Positions 23,777 through 34,500 of a stretch of DNA of 64,000 nt are shown piece by piece. Each line of letters begins with the position of its first letter. The first letter of the stretch is position 1. This DNA is from Sipunculus nudus (taxonomy: Eukaryota; Annelida; Sipuncula; Golfingiida; Sipunculidae). Both the position numbers and the translations under genes were made by a program. The notes under the pieces were generated by a model. That model made no database searches, was not told the DNA's origin, and was given only the letters and a program-made list of their open reading frames with translations. The stretch spans positions 64,970,870-65,034,869 of the forward strand of contig CM049307.1 in assembly GCA_026874595.1 (NCBI GenBank), written 5' to 3'.

Positions 23777-25276
23777 TGTGTGTGTGTGTGTATGTATGTA
23801 TAGATTATATAGCCACTACAGGGTCTAGAGGTGGAGCATGGTGGTGTCTTGGCAAAGGTGCCAGACTTTTGATCAAGCGGTCATTGATTTGAATCCTGTA
23901 CCCTCTCACTTCTCCAAAGACCCTAAAGCAAAGTGTGCTTATGTTTGGGCCCTAGTGACCTAAAAGCTGTGTGTGGGCTCTGTAGCATCCCTAGGGAGCT
24001 TACACCGGGAAGTAAATTGTCTGAGCCAGTTATTGGGAAGGGGACTCAAACCTTCAACTTTACTTAAGACATCAGGTAATACTTTGTTCACTCAGCTTCA
24101 CTGAAACCACTGTTGGCATCACATCAACATTAGTTGGGAAACAGATAGATATCTTGGTTTTAAATTTAACATGTCATTATGTTCAGTTCAGCTTTTGGTT
24201 GTTGACATTTCAAATATATTTGCTTTACTTGAGTCAATTACACTCTGGTAAAGATTCAACTTATATCTGGTAAGAAGAAGATACCACAGAGGGCCTCTTG
24301 CATGAGCTGCATTTCACACCTCTGGCATCCAGCATACATCTGACACACTGTCAAGCTTGGTCTCCTTGTGGGCTTGCTCTGTTAAATCTTGTCCTGTATC
24401 ACGACTGAGACGGGCTTCCCTCTCAGTCATGGGAATTACGTAAGACAAATTATCTGCAGTGCAACCCTCAAATGACCAGGGTTGCATATAATGAGCGGAT
24501 GAATATTTGATATACGAACCATTTAGTCTATATCACTTTCTGCAAAGGAAATCTTGAATGATATATGACATTAATGCTGCTTACCGACTTCTTTATATGA
24601 CACAGTATTTATGATATATGACATTAATGCTGCTTACCGACTTCTTTATATGACACAGTATTTATAATTAACTGCTGTAATGCCAACCAAGTCAAACACA
24701 TTTACTGTCCCCTTCACACTAGAAAACCGCGAGCCTCTGATTTGTTCACTGCAGTAAATCATAAGGAACTTGCAACTTGTCAAAACATCAAGATTGGTCC
24801 ATGTGTCAAATAATCTAGCTAGTGGTTAAGTGGATAATAGACTAGGGATTTTAACAATACCTCCAAAACTGTGAACCTTATCTGCAAAAACTAACTAATT
24901 TTGTTTCCAAATTCCTTCTCAATAATATAACAATATGATATTGAGAAATTAGGGCTAAAAACCAGTTTTAAACAACCGATGTCAAATCTGTTCTTGAAAG
25001 CACATACAAAGGTCTGCCTTTAGGTGGACTGTGTGGAGTGACATGTTTGGCCGAGGTCACGTTTGGGGTATCCCTCATCTTAAGTTACACAACAGTCACG
25101 TCACTTGACAAGTGACCAGTCAGCCATCGGCCTAATATCACCGATTATCGCTATGGCAGTATGAAACTTGACAACCGTTTTCACCGAGGTACTATCACTT
25201 TCGTTGTCTGCCTGTTCTCACCTGCATCAAAGTGATCCCTGTACTTCTCGCTGTTAAACCAGCTGCAGAAGGCCAT
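21305..25276 (-). CDS. MSRB1: Methionine-R-sulfoxide reductase B1 (selenoprotein R), three coding exons
   Basis: Reduces methionine-R-sulfoxide in proteins, with selenocysteine as catalytic residue and thioredoxin as usual reductant; the family acts in cytosol and nucleus. Joining 25276-25222, 22492-22350 and 21430-21305 gives 107 residues, close to the usual size. It starts [16 protein letters not shown] and contains [13 protein letters not shown], then [10 protein letters not shown], then [14 protein letters not shown], then GQSRF[11 protein letters not shown]. The zinc cysteines fall at 23/26 and 69/72, and selenocysteine at 93 is read from TGA. Introns are phase 1 and phase 0, with donors GTGAGA and GTCAGT and acceptors TTCAG and TGTAG. 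No signal peptide is seen. The frame is undamaged, so the gene is probably live. Ordinary annotation would stop at the TGA and lose the catalytic residue. I did not locate the SECIS element that selenocysteine insertion needs. Confidence 0.93.
21350..21352 (-). other. MSRB1: Selenocysteine codon (TGA) of MSRB1
   Basis: TGA falls at codon 27 of exon 3, exactly where vertebrate MSRB1 has selenocysteine and many other MsrB proteins have cysteine. The flanking residues match the family on both sides. Confidence 0.9.
21585..21730 (+). repeat. Dispersed repeat fragment in MSRB1 intron 2
   Basis: The order 'ctatgcacatgtaaagtttggtaaagat', 'gaaatattttt', 'gcagacaagatt.tctgcagc' matches 14620-14720. 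It is non-coding. Confidence 0.55.
22350..22492 (-). CDS. MSRB1: MSRB1 coding exon 2
   Basis: Codes for residues 19-66: the first CxxC zinc pair and the SSPWPAF substrate-pocket motif, with the Trp typical of MsrB. It begins after TGCTTCAG and ends AAG|GTCAGT. Confidence 0.93.
23730..23801. repeat. Compound (TA)n(TG)n(TATG)n microsatellite
   Basis: About 19 TA units run into a GT-rich stretch and then TATG units. It lies in MSRB1 intron 1. Confidence 0.9.
23825..24066 (+). mobile_element. tRNA-derived SINE-like element in MSRB1 intron 1
   Basis: 'ggtggtgtcttggcaaaggtgccag' can serve as a degenerate A box. About 35 bp later 'gatttgaatcctgtacc' fits a B box (consensus GGTTCGAATCC). A non-tRNA body follows ('gggccctagtgacctaaaagc', 'agcatccctagggagcttacac'). 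Order and spacing fit a polymerase III SINE head, but target duplications and an A-rich tail were not found, and it has not been compared with other copies. Confidence 0.5.
24560..24665. repeat. Tandem duplication, 53 bp x 2
   Basis: Two essentially identical 53-bp copies containing 'gacattaatgctgcttaccg'. This is a recent local duplication in MSRB1 intron 1. Confidence 0.9.
25222..25276 (-). CDS. MSRB1: MSRB1 coding exon 1
   Basis: Codes for the first 18 residues and one base of Gly19. The start ATG (25276-25274) sits in an 'acaaccATGG' context, a good eukaryotic start. It ends at GCAG|GTGAGA. No other in-frame ATG is needed to match the family N-terminus. Confidence 0.92.
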
Positions 25277-25420
25277 GGTTGTTATTAATAACACAACCGT
25301 ACACAGCTGCCTGCAACAGTGCAACCCTAGTGGACGGAGCGGACCCTGAGAGTGCTAACGACGTGACATCTGGCGGCTGTCCACAAAGGCACTGCAGATA
25401 GGTCAAGGTCTTGTATAACA
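25277..25420 (-). promoter_or_regulatory. MSRB1: Probable MSRB1 5' UTR and promoter region
   Basis: Sequence upstream of the MSRB1 start is less AT-rich than its surroundings and includes 'acgacgtgacatctggcgg' near 25378. I see no clear TATA box. An acceptor-like 'ctgttgcag' stands about 45 bases upstream of the ATG on the minus strand, and a donor-like 'gtgagt' stands at about 25754, so a non-coding first exon further upstream is possible. Confidence 0.35.
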
Positions 25421-26560
25421 GAAGTGCAAATTTTAATTAACAGATGGCGTCACTTCTAGTCCCCCCCCCCCCCCCCCAACCAATTACTATAGTTACTACA
25501 GAGAAAGGGCTTATTTTCACCAAATTTACTCTAGGGAGGACATTTTCTAACTGTTAAGTTCTGAAGCCAGCATATTTTATGATTTATTAAATAAGATAAT
25601 TGTTATAGCAATAAAATAATGGTGCTGTTAACATGTTATTTTTGTTATTAAAAAAAAAAAAACTGCTTAGATTGCCTTAGATTGTCGTTCTGTTAACATG
25701 CCTGAAACAAGCGCAAGGAGTTTAACCACTAAAAAGTTGGAGCACTTAAAACTCACCTCATTTTCCGGGGCGGACTTGGATTGGACAAGGCCCTATATAG
25801 AATTTGAGTGAAAATGGTAGGCAAAATTAAAAACCATCGGCTCACCGGCATCAATATTTTGTTTATACCATCTTTTTTTTACATGACGTTAATAAACAAT
25901 AATCAACGGCGTAAAAAACTTCAGTGTAAAATCTTGCCTACCCTGCCACCACCCAAAAGCATAAATATATTGTTTATGCCATCGGAAAATTCAAGGTGCC
26001 CAGGTCCACCCAGATCCAAACCAGTGCTTCTCAATCTTCATATCAATCTGAATTGCAGAAATCCTCTGTCCGCGATAAATATTGGACAAGCTATGTCAAT
26101 ATTAGTTCCTGTAGAGAAGGGATATGTGGCACATACAGCCAGAGTTACCTGTATTACCTGTATACTTTCTTTCGGTGAAAATCGCACAAAACATTAGCTA
26201 TCACATGAATGAGTGGATCCGATTTGTTCTGAAGATTGATGTGACGGAAAACTGTGGAAAGATGTAACCTGTCTAGGACTGGAGGCACAACCAACAATCA
26301 TATTCCGTTCTTGCTCAGTTGACCCCCGCTCACTACCACGTATATTATAAAAAAAACATCTGAGCAGAATGATAACTCTAATGGAAATATGTCTTTCAAA
26401 TAGGAAACATGCATGAATATGGTCGAGAGGATGAAGCCGGTTTATTTAATTGAGGCCATGACCTCTATTTTGAGACTGAGAGTGACTTGTTCTTGAATCG
26501 GTCGAATTTGGGTGAAAATCATGTACATATACATGTACACACACACACGTTTATGTATAT
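25421..26560. other. Unassigned DNA between MSRB1 and the foldback element
   Basis: Contains a poly-C tract near 25461. A 129-residue plus-strand open frame (25808-26197) lacks family features, and 'ttgtttatgccatc' repeats inside it. I do not call it a gene. Confidence 0.4.
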
Positions 26561-29500
26561 GTCAGAGACGAGATTGAAATCCAGGCGGATTTTAAATTCG
26601 CCTAGACGAGATTGCGATTGTGATCTCGCCTAGGCGAGATTGCAATTGTGATCTCGGCTAGACAGATTTTAAACTCGCCTAGACGAGATCACAATCGCAA
26701 TCTCGCCTAGGCGAGATTAAAATCCATCATGGAGCAGGCCAGGATTTTAATCTCGCCTAGGCAAGTTTAAAATCCGTCTGGTGTCATCCAGGCGAGTTTA
26801 AAATCTGTCTGATATTAGTTAGGCGAGTTTAAAATCTGCCTAGGCGAGATTAAAATAGTGATTTGATCTAATTTCCTAATATATTAAGCATTGTAATTGA
26901 CATATGAAAGATGTTTTCAGTCGGATTTTCAATATTTTAACACTGAATAGTTATATATAGTTAAAAGGTATTATATTTATTAATATTTACAGAATATTAT
27001 AGTATTAATATAATAATTAACTTTTTTAAAGTAATGTAATAATTATTCATGTGATAATTAACCTTAATTTTGGAAACAGAATTATGAAATAGATATTTGA
27101 TTATTATTTGAACCTTTGATGTGTTTCATGTGGTCTACAGCATCCTTATCATGCCAATTATTTGCTAAACATTAATTAATCTTTATTTTTTTTCTCCAGT
27201 TTTCTTAACAACCTAAGGATTGTAAATATCACTAATAATTTTTACAAAAAAATAATTTGTAATTGTATTTAAATATATGGCAATTAGAGAGTAACAAGAG
27301 GTATATTGAAGCACACCTATGAGATATTATGAAGAGCAAATCTGGGGGAAAAATTCATCCACTTGCATATTGAATCAATCATAAATAGATAGATAGACAG
27401 ATAGATAGATTAGTTTAGATAGCTATTACTTCACTATTTAATGAGTATATTACACATTAACATAAACAATCATCCTATTTGATAATTTTTACAGGACAAA
27501 CAGAACAAATTAGTTGGTTGATCTAGTTCAAATGATTCTTTTCACCCAGGTATTCAACACTTAACAGTCAAAACATGTACACTTATGGTACAAAATATGC
27601 AGGGTATCAGTATTTATGATGGACTTTGATACACCATCCTTTTTTTAGGTAATTAAACATCATATGAGAAAAGGTAAAAGTTGATACGTGTATACACAGA
27701 TGTATGCAAGTGAATATTTCTTTGTCTTATTTAGTCTTTTCTTATAATGTATATAATATTCTTCCGATCTTTTTTTTAATGTTTTGTGAGGCATTTTGTG
27801 AAGCTTCAATATTTATGTAGACTGTTACAAGATAACTGCCTTTTTTTGGACAGTATTATATCATATCAGAAAAAATATGATTTCTAGATATATATATGTC
27901 AGAGACGAGATTGAAATCCAGGCGGATTTTAAAATCGCCTAGACGAGATTGCGATTGTGATCTCGCCTAGGCGAGATTGCAATTGTGATCTCGGCTAGAC
28001 GGATTTTAAACTCGCCTAGACGAGATCACAATCGCAATCTCGCCTAGGCGAGATTAAAATCCATCATGGAGCAGGCCATGATTTTAATCTCGCCTAGGCG
28101 AGTTTAAAATCTGTCTGGTGTCATCCAGGCGAGTTTAAAATCTGTCTGGTGTCATCCAGGCGAGTTTAAAATCTGCCTGATATCACCTGGGCGAGTTTAA
28201 AATCTGCCTAGGCGAGATTAAAATAGTGATCTGATCTAATTTCCCAATAAATTATGCATTGTAATTGACTTCTGAAAGATGTTTTCAGTCGGATTTTCAA
28301 TATTTTAACACTGAATGGTTACGTATAGTTCACAAGTAATATATTTATTAATATTTACAGAATATTATATTATTAATTAATAATTAACATTAATTTTGAA
28401 AATGGAATATTTTATATTATATATTTTTTATTAATATGGTTATGTATGGTTCACAAGTAATATATATTTAATATTATTTACAGAATATTATAATATTTAT
28501 GTAATAATTAACATTAATTTTTTTATTTTATATTTTTATTTATAAACTATGTAATAAGAAACTTACATTGGTATTGTATATGGCATATTCAAATGATATA
28601 TGACGTGGGCTATTTACATAATTTACATAATTTTGTTGTCAATATTAATTTGAAGGGAAACTGGTATTAGTAATATTAGTAATGTAGTATTTTAAACAGA
28701 CAAAAGGAACATAGCTCATTTATTTTTATCAATATAATTCAATGCATGTTCACATGCATAAATGATCTATTACTCTATGAATCTAGAAATCATATTTTTT
28801 CTGATATGATATAATACTGTCCAAAAAAAGGCAGTTATCTTGTAACACAGTCTACATAAATATTGAAGCTTCACAAAATGCCTCACAAAACATTTGAAAA
28901 AAAGATCAGAAGAATATTATATACATTATAAGAAAAGACTAAATAAGACAAAGAAATATTCACTTGCATACATCTGTGTATCAACTTTTACCTTTTCTCA
29001 TATGATGTTTAATTACCTATAAAATGGATGGTGTATCAAAGTCCATCATAAATACTGATACCCTGCATATTTTGTACCATAAGTGTATATGTTTTGACTG
29101 TTGAGTGTTGAATACCTGGGTGAAAAGAAACATTTGAACCAGATCAACCAACTAATTTGTTCTGTTTGCCCTGTAAGAATTATCAAATAGGATGATTGTT
29201 TATGTTAATGGGTAATATACTCATTAAATAGTGAAGTAATAGCTATATAGACTAATCTATCCATCTGTCTATCTATCTATCTATGATTGATTCAATATGC
29301 AAGTGGATGACTTTTTCCCCCAGATTTGCTCTTCATAATATCTCATAGGTGTGCTTCAATATACCTCTTGTTACTCTCTAATTGCCATATATTTAAATAC
29401 AATTACAAATTATTTTTTTGTAAAAATTATTAGTGATATTTACAATCCCAAGGTTGTTAAGAAAACTGGAGAAAAAAAATAAAGATTAATTAATGTTTAG

Positions 29501-30105
29501 CAAATAATTGGTATAATAAGGATGCTGTAGCCCACATGAAACACATCAAAGGTGCAAATAATAATCAAATATCTATTTCATAATTCTGTTTCCAAAATTA
29601 ATGTTAATTATCACATGAATAATTATTACATTACTGTAAAAAAGTTAATTATTACATTAATACTATAATATTCTGTAAATATTAATAAATATATTACCTT
29701 TTAACTATATATAACCATTCAGTGTTAAAATATTGAAAATCCAACTGAAAACATCTTTCATATGTCAATTACAATGCTTAATATATTAGGAAATTAGATC
29801 AGATCACTATTTTAATCTCGCCTGGGCAGATTTTAAACTCGCCTAAGTAATATCAGGCAGATTTTAAACTCGCCTGGATGACACCAGACAGATTTTAAAC
29901 TCGCCTAGGCGAGATTAAAATCCTGGCCTGCTCCATGATGGGATTTTAATCTCGCCTAGGCGAGATTGCGATTGTGATCTCGTCTAGGCCAGTTTAAAAT
30001 CTGTCTAGCTGAGATCACAATTGCAATCTCGCCTAGGCGAGATCACAATCGCAATCTCATCTAGGCGAATTTAAAATCCGCCTGGATTTCAATCTCGTCC
30101 CTGAC
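26561..30105. mobile_element. Foldback-type element: 3.5-kb inverted repeat
   Basis: The left arm 26561-27889 and right arm 28781-30105 are inverted copies over about 1.33 kb, starting GTCAGAGACGAGATTGAAAT and ending in its complement apart from one base, with 'tatat' or 'atata' flanks. The outer about 280 bp of each arm are packed with CTCGCCTAGGCGAG palindromes and 'gatcacaatcgcaatctc' blocks. The inner part is AT-rich and includes a (GATA)n tract near 27390, mirrored near 29270. The 0.9-kb centre holds a third copy of the end. No transposase is seen. Foldback (FB-like) transposon is the closest description; the superfamily is unknown. Confidence 0.8.
27898..28550 (+). repeat. Third copy of the foldback end, nested in the centre
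   Basis: Starts GTCAGAGACGAGATTGAAAT, as the left arm does, directly after 'tatatata', and follows the left arm through the palindrome block and the 'gatgttttcagtcggattttc' segment. It then diverges into AT-rich sequence with a local duplication ('gttcacaagtaatatat' near 28328 and 28449). Confidence 0.75.
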
Positions 30106-31002
30106 ATATATATACATATATATAGGTATATATTTCCAAAATGATTAAATAAATAGCCCAGAGAATCGGTATGACTGAAACCTGATACATTTTCATATAT
30201 TGAACCAAAACTGATTGGGCCACCTACAGTTTCTTTATCCGTTCTTTTGCGTATTTTACTTCAATATTTCTTTAACCTGTTGTAAGTAATATCACCTAAA
30301 CTAACTCTTAAACCTAGTGTGAGTAATATCACATAAAAGATCTCTTCATTCTAAACTATTTCTTTGAAATTTGGACTGCACACAATTGTGGGTAAAAGAG
30401 CAGAGAGTCTCATCACTGATAGATTTATACGCTGAATAAGACGTGTGGCGCCACCTATGTAGCATGTAACTAGAAATGCGCCAGAGTAAGTGAGTCTGTT
30501 CAAAAGGAGATTTGGCCAAGGTCTGGCGAAAATAGGGCAATTCTTATTATAGTTCTGTACCACAAAACAGTGGAACAGTTAGTTGTCCGCGAAATAACAC
30601 CTTACTGAAATACTCAGGACTGTTGGTTGGTGTTGTTTGCGTTATTTTTCCTGGACAATGCCTTTATTTTTGAAAGCATAGTACGTTTGTATATTTCAAA
30701 TTTAATCCTCTTTAGGTTCTGAGCGGTATGACTAACTGTAACTGGCTTTAATCCTGCTTACAATAGTAAATAATGAGTCGACCTACAGTTTGTAATAATA
30801 ACACTATTATCGATGCTTCTAACATTGCGATGGTTGCGATACAGGCTAAATGGACAGCTCTCTTAATGCCGACTTGGCAGCCAGCTCCGACTGTTACTAG
30901 CGATTACAGCTCTTGGTCTGTAAGACGTGGCGGCATGCCGAGCCACTTGCGTAACTATATAGGTGTCTATTGATCGGTGGCTTCATCCAGCTTACAGTCA
31001 CC
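30106..31002. other. Unassigned DNA right of the foldback element
   Basis: Short open frames on both strands. GTGGCGCCACCTA at 30444-30456 is a lone copy of the repeat palindrome found elsewhere. No gene recognised. Confidence 0.35.
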
Positions 31003-31197
31003 TCAGCCGCAGCAAGACGACGCCATGCTGGATACCAGAAAACATAATATGTCAACTGTGTCCATCGGATCTTTGTTCCGTGACTGTAAGAATTCTTGCA
31101 CGATTTGTTTGGCCCTAATGTAAAATTCTTTGACCTGTACATACGTACTTGTTTCATCAACACCTAAACCTGCCGTAACATGTTTTCGCAAATACAT
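31003..31197 (-). CDS. Candidate first coding exon of an unknown gene
   Basis: A 64-residue open frame from ATG (31197-31195), starting MYLRKHVTAGLGVDE, followed by a segment likely to be helical (VQVKEFYIRAKQIVQEFL). It lies in non-repetitive DNA and has a protein-like mix of residues, unlike the chance frames around it. A donor-like CTG|GTATCC at 31036/31035 would end the exon in phase 0 after 54 codons; otherwise the frame runs to TGA at 31005-31003. I cannot find a following exon before the foldback element, and I do not recognise the family. It could be a real exon 1 or a chance frame. Confidence 0.35.
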   Translation of the reverse strand: MYLRKHVTAGLGVDETSTYVQVKEFYIRAKQIVQEFLQSRNKDPMDTVDILCFLVSSMASSCCG

Positions 31198-31559
31198 TAG
31201 TCACATTCGTCAGACATCTTGAGTTTATTTATTAAAAAAGGGCATTATTTTAATAATTAGATCGAGGCTGTTAAGGCTAATTAGGTCGAGATTAATTTCA
31301 GCGCTGATTGAATTCTTACAGGGTCATCTGTTTATTATTTTACATTATGATCACAGTCGAAACACATTTATCCCAAAACTATTAGAAGCCGCTAAACACA
31401 AATGCCTTCAAAAGCAGTAACGTTACACAGTGCTGGAAACAATATTCCCCCTTTTAATATTATGACATGCACAGTTATGATCAAATTGGCCTTTCAATAA
31501 AGATTTGTTTTTTTTTTTTTATTTCAAAACACATCATTTTTTAGTTTTCTTTCTTTGTT

Positions 31560-34500
31560 TGATTTCCTTTGCGACCCGTCCAACCTATACTCTGCCCTTC
31601 CATACCCTCTTTTGACAAACCACCCAACCCTATATTCCTTTGACCTTTTTATCTCCTCTGTTAATGACCCGTCAAACACTTTACTCTGACCGTCGATCCC
31701 CTCTTTTGATGAACCATCCAACCATATATTTCTTTGACCTTTTTATCTCCTCTATTATTAGCACGTAGATCACTTTACTCTGAGCTTCCATCCCCTCTTT
31801 TGACGAACCACCCAACCCTATATTTCTTTGACCTTTTTATCTCCTCTGTTAATAACCCGTCAAACACTTTTTGTCTGACCGTCGATCCCCTCTTTTGACA
31901 AACCACCCAACCATATATTTCTTTGACCTTTTTATCTCCTCTGTTAATAGCCCGTAGAACACTTTACTCTGACCTTCCATCCCCTCTTTTGACAAACCAC
32001 CCAACCATATATTTCTTTGACCTTTTTATCTCCTCTGTTAATAGCCCGTAGAACACTTTACTCCGAACTTCCATCCCCTCTTTTGACAGACCATCCAACC
32101 ATATATTTCTTTGACCTTTTTATCTTCTCTGTTGGTGACCCGTCCAACACTTTACTCTGTCCTTCCATCCCCTATTTTGACAAACCACCCAACCATATAT
32201 TTCTTTGACCTTTTTATCTCCTCTGTTAATAGCCCGTCCAACACTTTACTCTGACCTTCCATCCCCTCTTTTGACAAACCACCCAACCCTATATTTCTTT
32301 GACCTGTTTCTCTTCTCTTTTGGTGACCCGTCCAACACTTTTCTCTGACCTTCCATCCCCTCTTTAGACGAACCACCCAACCCTATATTTCTTTGACCTT
32401 TTCATCTCCTCTGTTAATGGCCCGTCCAACACTTTACTCTGACCTTCCATCCCCTCTTTTGACAAACCACCCAACCATATATTTCTTTGACCTTTTTATC
32501 TCCTACCTTCCATCCCCTCTTTGGACAAACCAACCAACCATATATTTCTTTGTCCCTTTTATCTCCTCTGTTAATGGCCCGTCCAATACTTTACTTTTAC
32601 CTTCCATCTCCACTGTTGATGATCCGTCCAACCCTATATTTCTTTGACCTTTTTATCTCCTCTGTTAATGGCCCGTCCAACACTTTACTCTGACCTTCCA
32701 TCCCCTCTTTGGACAAACCAACCAACTATATATTTCTTTGACCTTTTTTTCTCCTCTGTTAATAGCCCGTCCAGTACTTTATTCTGACCTTCCATCCCCT
32801 CTTTGGACAAACCACCCAACCCTATATTTCTTTGACCTGTTTCTCTTCTCTATTGGTGACCCGTCCAACACTTTTCTCTGACCTTCCATCCCCTCTTTAG
32901 ACGAACCACCCAACCCTATATTTCTTTGACCTTTTTATCTCCTTTGTTAATGGCCCGTCCAACACTTTACTCTGACCTTCCATCCCCTCTTTTGACAAAC
33001 CACCCAACCATATATTTCTTTGACCTTTTTATCTCCTACCTTCCATCCCCTCTTTGGACAAACCAACCAACCATATATTTCTTTGTCCCTTATATCTCCT
33101 CTGGTAATGGCCCGTCCAATACTTTACTTTTACCTTCCATCTCCACTGTTGATGATCCGTCCAACCCTATATTTCTTTGACCTTTTTATCTCCTCTGTTA
33201 ATGGCCCGTCCAACACTTTACTCTGACCTTCCATCCCCTCTTTGGACAAACCAACCAACCATATATTTCTTTGACCTTTTTTTCTCCTCTGTTAATAGCC
33301 CGTCCAGTACTTTATTCTGACCTTCCATCCCCTCTTTGGACAAACCACCCAACCCTATATTTCTTTGACCTTTTTATCTCCTCTGTCAATGACCAGTCCA
33401 AAACTTTACTCTGACCTTCCATCCCCTCTTTTGACAAACCATCCAACCCTATATTTCTTTGACCTTTTTATCTCCTCTGTTAATGACCCGTCCAACACTT
33501 TACTCTGACCTTCCATCCCTCTTTTGACAAACCACCTAACCCTATATTTCTTTGACATTTTTATCTCCTCTGTTAATGGCCCGTCCAACACTTTACTTTT
33601 ACCTTCCATCCCCTCCTTTGACAAACCAACCAACCATATATTTCTTTGTCCTTTTTATCTCCTCTGTTAATGGCCCGTCCAATACTTTACTTTTACCTTC
33701 CATCTCCACTGTTGATGATCCGTCCAACCCTATATTTCTTTGACCTTTTTATCTCCTCTGTTAATGGCCCGTTCAACACTTTACTCTGACCTTCCATCCC
33801 CTCTTTGGACAAACCACCCAAACATATATATCTTTGACCTTTTTATCTCCCACCTTCCATCCCCTCTTTTGACAAACCAACCAACCCTATATTTCTTTGA
33901 CCTTTTTATCTCCTCTGTTAATGGCCCGTCCAATACTTTACTCTGACCTTCCATCCCCTCTTTTGACAAACCATCCAACCCTATATTTCTTTGACCTTTT
34001 TATATCCCCTGTTAATTGCCCGTCCAACACTTTACTCTGACCTTCCATCCCCTCTTTTGACAAACCACCCAACCATATATTTCTTTGACCTTTTTATATC
34101 CCCTGTTAATTGCCCGTCCAACACTTTACTCTGACCTTCCATCCCCTCTTTGGACAAACAAACCAACCATATATTTCTTTGACCTTTTTATCTCCTACCT
34201 TTTATCCCCTCTTTTGACAAACCACTTAACCCTATATTTCTTTGACCTTCTTATCTGCTCTGTTTATGACCCGTCCAACACTTTACTCTGACCTTCCATC
34301 CCCTCTTTAGACGAACAACCCAACCATATATTTGTTTGACCTTTTTATCTCCTCTGTTAATGGCCCGCCCAACACTTTACTCTGACCTTCCATCCCCTCT
34401 TTTGAAAAACCACTTAACCATATATTTCTTTGACCTTTTTATCTCCTACCTTCCATCCCCTCTTTGGACAAACCACCCCACCATATATTTCTTTGACCTT

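Noticed and set aside
25808-26197. 129-residue plus-strand open frame next to MSRB1
   Set aside because: It has no recognisable motif, an internal duplicated segment and no start or splice context; it is likely chance.
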